DNA of 64,000 nt, from positions 17,115,001 through 17,179,000 of the forward strand of contig CM072807.1 of the NCBI GenBank assembly GCA_037013495.1, in the 5' to 3' direction. Positions 60,791 through 64,000 of the stretch are shown here, piece after piece (position 1 is the first letter of the stretch; every line of letters begins with the position of its first letter). This stretch comes from Hippophae tibetana. Its lineage: Eukaryota; Streptophyta; Magnoliopsida; Rosales; Elaeagnaceae. The notes under the pieces were generated by a model. It worked only from the letters and a program-made list of their open reading frames with translations. It was not told where the DNA came from and made no database searches. The translations under genes and the position numbers were made by a program.

Positions 60791-62369
60791 ATTTTATAAT
60801 TTATTTAAATTTAATAATAATTTATATAATATAATTTAAAAAATCACAAAATTAATGATAAATTATTTATTTTATCTTTATATTTTCATAAGTTTTAAAA
60901 ATAAAAAAATATTATTTTTAATTTAAAATAAAATAAAAATATTTAATTTTATAACTTAAAATTATTAATGCTCAATATAATTTAAACCCATAATTTTTAA
61001 TGATACTAAATTTATAACTAATAACACAATTTCTCTTCAATATAATATAATCTCATTTTATAATTAAACACATAATTAACAAAAATATACAACTAAGACA
61101 TATTTATTATACAATATATTTAACTATAAAACACACTTTAATTCATTTAAAATTTAAAATTACATGTTTTATTATTATACAATACAATTGTATATTAACA
61201 ATAAAACACACTTTAATCCATTTAAAGTTTTAAATTTAAAATTATATGTTTCAAAAAAATTCATCTCAAATTAAAAATAATATTATGTTAATTTTTAAAA
61301 TATAAAAATAAAATAAATATTAATTTAAATAAATTTCAAAAAAACCATAAATAACATTTAGAATTTAAATTTATTATCTTTTGATATATTATCTTATATA
61401 CTTTCACCATTTTAAAATATATAACACATTATTTAATTTTAAATATGTTAAAATAATAATTTAATATTAATCATATTTTTATTATTATAAATTTTAAAAA
61501 TAATATTTTTTATAATTTCTCAATAAATTTTATAATAAAATTATTACTATTATTTTTTATAAAAGAATAAAATCTATTTTTATTAAATAAGTAAAATAAT
61601 ACAAGATGAATTATATTACTTAAACCTATATAATAAAAATATTTTAACTTGTAACAAAAACATAAAATAAATTAAAATATTTTAAATATAAATTATTTTA
61701 TTCACATATTTACCTTCAATTTTATTCAATTATATTACGTTACAAATCATCAACAACACTAAAATAATTATAAAACAATCTAATATAATTATCATTAATC
61801 TATCTAAACAAAATTCACTAGTTGCTATAAGTTACTACCTTTATATGATTATGATTATCAAAGCCGTAAGGCAGCCCAAGAATGATGATGGAACATAGGT
61901 TTGTCAAGCCAACAATGCTTCTTGTACCATTCTTCTTACATAATCCACTTGTAAAGGCAATAATACTGATGCCTACATGTACAATAATGTATATGATTTT
62001 GTACTACATTGTTGAGAAAGGCAATTTGGGAAAAATAAGAATAATATATATTGAAGGAATCAAAAATGCTTAAGATAATTAGTATATCCATTAATTTAAT
62101 AAGTTCAAGTAGATATAGTTGAGCACATACAAGGAGCTTGTATCTTGATGAAACAATAGACAATCTTAAAGATTCTCACAAACTGAATCTAACATAACCA
62201 AGGTAATATTACTATTGCTATACATAGTTGTGTCATCTATGTAATGCAATATATAGTAGAATAATACAACAAAGATCAGAGACAGACATGACTTTAATCA
62301 GAGGACATCAAGTTTCATTTTTCAAGCATATCAAAGAAGATGAAAGTACAAAGCACAAACTGCTTAATC
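60791..62369. other. AT-rich spacer and 3' region of PDX1.2
   Basis: Low complexity A/T to about 61860, then DNA of mixed composition that includes the PDX1.2 3' UTR. Short ORFs here show no protein-like pattern. Confidence 0.6.
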
Positions 62370-63287
62370 TTAGAGTCCTCCCTGCCCAAACTGTTCGATT
62401 CTATCCTCCCTGAGACTGAGCCCTGCCATAGCATCAGCCAACCCACAGCTAGTCTCCACAAGCACATGTGGATCATTGAAGTGCCTCACAGCCTGAACAA
62501 TACCCCTAATACGCTTATATGGATCTGAAGAGTTAAATACTTCACCACCCACAAACACACCATCACAACCCAATTGCATCATCATCGCTGCGTCTGCCGG
62601 AGTTACAATGCCTCCGGCGGCAAATTGAACCACGGGAAGCCTACCCAATTGCTTGGTCTGTGCAACCAGATCGTACGGTGCAGCTATCTTCTTTGAAAAT
62701 GCAAAAACTTCATCCTCATCCATGTTATTCAAAACCCTGAAATTCCCCATAACAGATCTCACATTCTTTACAGTTTCAGCAATATCACCAGAACCCAACA
62801 AGTCCCCTTGGGTTCTGATCATCGCTGCACCTTCCCTTACTCTCCGCAAAGCCTCTCCAAGGTTTCTACACCCACAAACAAATGGGATTCTAAAATTGTG
62901 CTTGTTAATGTAGTGATCTTCGTCTGCCACAGCTAGAGATTCACTTTCATCAATATAATCAACTCCAATAGCTTCCAGTATCTGGGCTTCAACGAAATGT
63001 CCTACACGAGATCTTGCCATTACGGGAATAGAAATAGACCGCTTGATCTCTTTGATGATATCAGGGTCAGACATGCGCGAAATGCCTGGTCGATTTGGTG
63101 GTTCAGATACAATAACAGAGCAAGCCCCTGCCTCTTCGGCGAGTTTAGCTTGCTCTGAATTGACAATTTCGAAAATGGCTCCACCACGCAGAATTTGGGC
63201 TATTCCGGCCTTGAATGAAAATGAGTTCTTCTTGGGATCAGTAATGGTGCTGTTAGTGTAGACAGTTACAGCTCCATCTTCATCCAT
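62370..63287 (-). CDS. PDX1.2: PDX1.2-like non-catalytic PLP synthase subunit
   Basis: Intronless, 305 residues from ATG 63287 ([10 protein letters not shown]); two codons further up is only a TTG. The (beta/alpha)8 PDX1/SNZ fold is clear: [87 protein letters not shown]. Active PDX1 makes pyridoxal 5'-phosphate using two lysines and an aspartate. Here the first lysine is Arg (VMARSR, residue 92), the second is Gln (IRTQGD, residue 160), and the aspartate of the GGVIMD block is Glu (GGAIFE, residue 40). These are the substitutions of Arabidopsis PDX1.2, a heat-inducible pseudoenzyme that joins PDX1.1/1.3 in dodecamers and supports vitamin B6 synthesis under stress (established). The ORF is intact and so probably functional in that role. 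The lack of introns fits PDX1 genes. Confidence 0.95.
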   Translation of the reverse strand: MDEDGAVTVYTNSTITDPKKNSFSFKAGIAQILRGGAIFEIVNSEQAKLAEEAGACSVIVSEPPNRPGISRMSDPDIIKEIKRSISIPVMARSRVGHFVEAQILEAIGVDYIDESESLAVADEDHYINKHNFRIPFVCGCRNLGEALRRVREGAAMIRTQGDLLGSGDIAETVKNVRSVMGNFRVLNNMDEDEVFAFSKKIAAPYDLVAQTKQLGRLPVVQFAAGGIVTPADAAMMMQLGCDGVFVGGEVFNSSDPYKRIRGIVQAVRHFNDPHVLVETSCGLADAMAGLSLREDRIEQFGQGGL

Positions 63288-63374
63288 CTCCAAGTGTTTC
63301 GTTGAAATGTCTGAACCAACACGAAGAATTAGGCAAGTCGATAGATATAATTTGGAGGATGATGCTCAGAATCG

Positions 63375-63384
63375 TTATATATAA
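63375..63384 (-). promoter_or_regulatory. Probable TATA box of PDX1.2
   Basis: TTATATATAA, 88-97 bases upstream of the ATG at 63287, so transcription would start roughly 30 bases below it, near 63345. Confidence 0.65.
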
Positions 63385-63420
63385 AGAAGGATGAACGAAA
63401 TGAGAGAACTAGTTAGACAG

Positions 63421-63433
63421 TTCCAGAAACTTC
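63421..63433 (-). promoter_or_regulatory. Perfect three-unit heat shock element of PDX1.2
   Basis: TTCCAGAAACTTC is a perfect TTCnnGAAnnTTC array, the binding site of heat shock factors, about 37 bases upstream of the TATA box. Its inverse is GAAnnTTCnnGAA, so it works in either direction. Confidence 0.82.
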
Positions 63434-63471
63434 GATGGGGTTTCGAGGGTGTCCCGGGCGGTCAAGATGTA

Positions 63472-63479
63472 GAATCTTC
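63472..63479 (-). promoter_or_regulatory. Second, two-unit heat shock element of PDX1.2
   Basis: GAATCTTC (GAAnnTTC) in the palindrome AGAATCTTCT, about 40 bases further up than the first element. Two units alone bind weakly, but the pair could act together. Confidence 0.6.
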
Positions 63480-63484
63480 TACGA

Positions 63485-64000
63485 TGTTTAAGGCATTTGG
63501 CATCTGCTAATTTATTTATGATAAAATTACATAAATTCTTTATTTTTAATTATGGTAAGCATGTTTTTTTGTTTTTAAGAAAATATCATGGATTTCTTTA
63601 ATTTTTGGTATATTGATACATATATTATTGACTTTTATAAAAGATATACGGATAAATATCATAAATACTCTTTGAATAAATAACGAAGTTAATTCTACAT
63701 ATGTATTGTTATTTTCAATAGCTTTGATATATTATTGTTTAAAGATAAACATTTAATATATTATGACATTTTTTTTACTGTTTATTCACTTATAGATTTG
63801 TATCTAGTTTCTTTATATTCATTTTCTTATTTATTAGTTTTATAGATATTATAAACAAATATTTAATTAACTTAAAATTATAATTATTATATCTGAATTA
63901 ATAGTTTCACCACGGTTATCCCTTTTATTATTCATCTTCTTTTGTTACACTTATATGTCTCATTTTGCTCAAACTTTAATAACATCCTTGTAATAATGAA
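63485..64000. other. AT-rich upstream flank of PDX1.2
   Basis: No gene or repeat end was recognised; only short A/T-rich ORFs. Confidence 0.6.

Noticed and set aside
62653-63261. Plus-strand ORFs opposite PDX1.2
   Set aside because: They are shadows of the intact minus-strand PDX1.2 gene.
1-64000. CRISPR array, bacterial operon or rRNA genes
   Set aside because: Spliced plant genes and plant retroelements throughout; no regularly spaced short repeats or rRNA sequence seen.

Overview
This window looks like nuclear DNA of a flowering plant, most likely a eudicot. It is very AT-rich and mostly old transposable and viral DNA, with four spliced or intronless plant genes. The genes were read as follows: a RAB5-type small GTPase (seven coding exons, 31711-34003, +); a TMA7-like small ribosome-associated protein (four coding exons, 45553-47009, +); a small acidic, probably plastid-targeted protein in two exons separated by a 7.8 kb intron (48148-56377, -); and an intronless PDX1.2-like pyridoxal-5-phosphate-synthase pseudoenzyme (62370-63287, -) with heat shock elements upstream.

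Layout. 1-3294: degenerate Ty1/copia element on the minus strand, running off the left edge. 3295-6290: AT-rich DNA without genes. 6300-13190: nearly complete endogenous pararetrovirus (Caulimoviridae) copy 1: movement protein, small ORF, coat protein, protease/RT/RNase H, start of a transactivator, intergenic region and primer-binding site. 13747-30349: a Ty3/gypsy element of the Tat type with TSD CATAT, gag-pol on plus and an antisense ORF on minus. It has been broken by a one-LTR element (15894-19588), a hAT-type MITE (24521-24875), a solo LTR (25067-26806) and an inverted truncated LTR (27692-28731). 31711-34003: RAB5 gene. 35090-42150: pararetrovirus copy 2, split by a solo LTR (35931-37488). 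45553-47009: TMA7. 48148-56377: plastid protein gene, whose intron holds a second, nearly complete copia element in antisense (49371-55330). 58431-59000: a direct repeat pair. 59010-60790: a third, internally deleted pararetrovirus copy on minus. 62370-63484: PDX1.2 and its promoter.

All virus and retroelement genes carry stops, frameshifts or changed catalytic residues, so they are relics. The three virus copies share gene order and a transactivator (Cauli_VI) domain. This places them near the Caulimovirus/Soymovirus side of the family rather than with badnaviruses. Together they document one viral lineage in this genome.

The strongest leads are the caulimovirid family with its structural rearrangements, the PDX1.2 promoter with a perfect three-unit heat shock element, the 88-bp duplication around a one-LTR insertion, the inverted copy of flanking DNA in the Tat 5' LTR, and the intron carrying an antisense retrotransposon. 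I saw no CRISPR array, rRNA or convincing tRNA gene.
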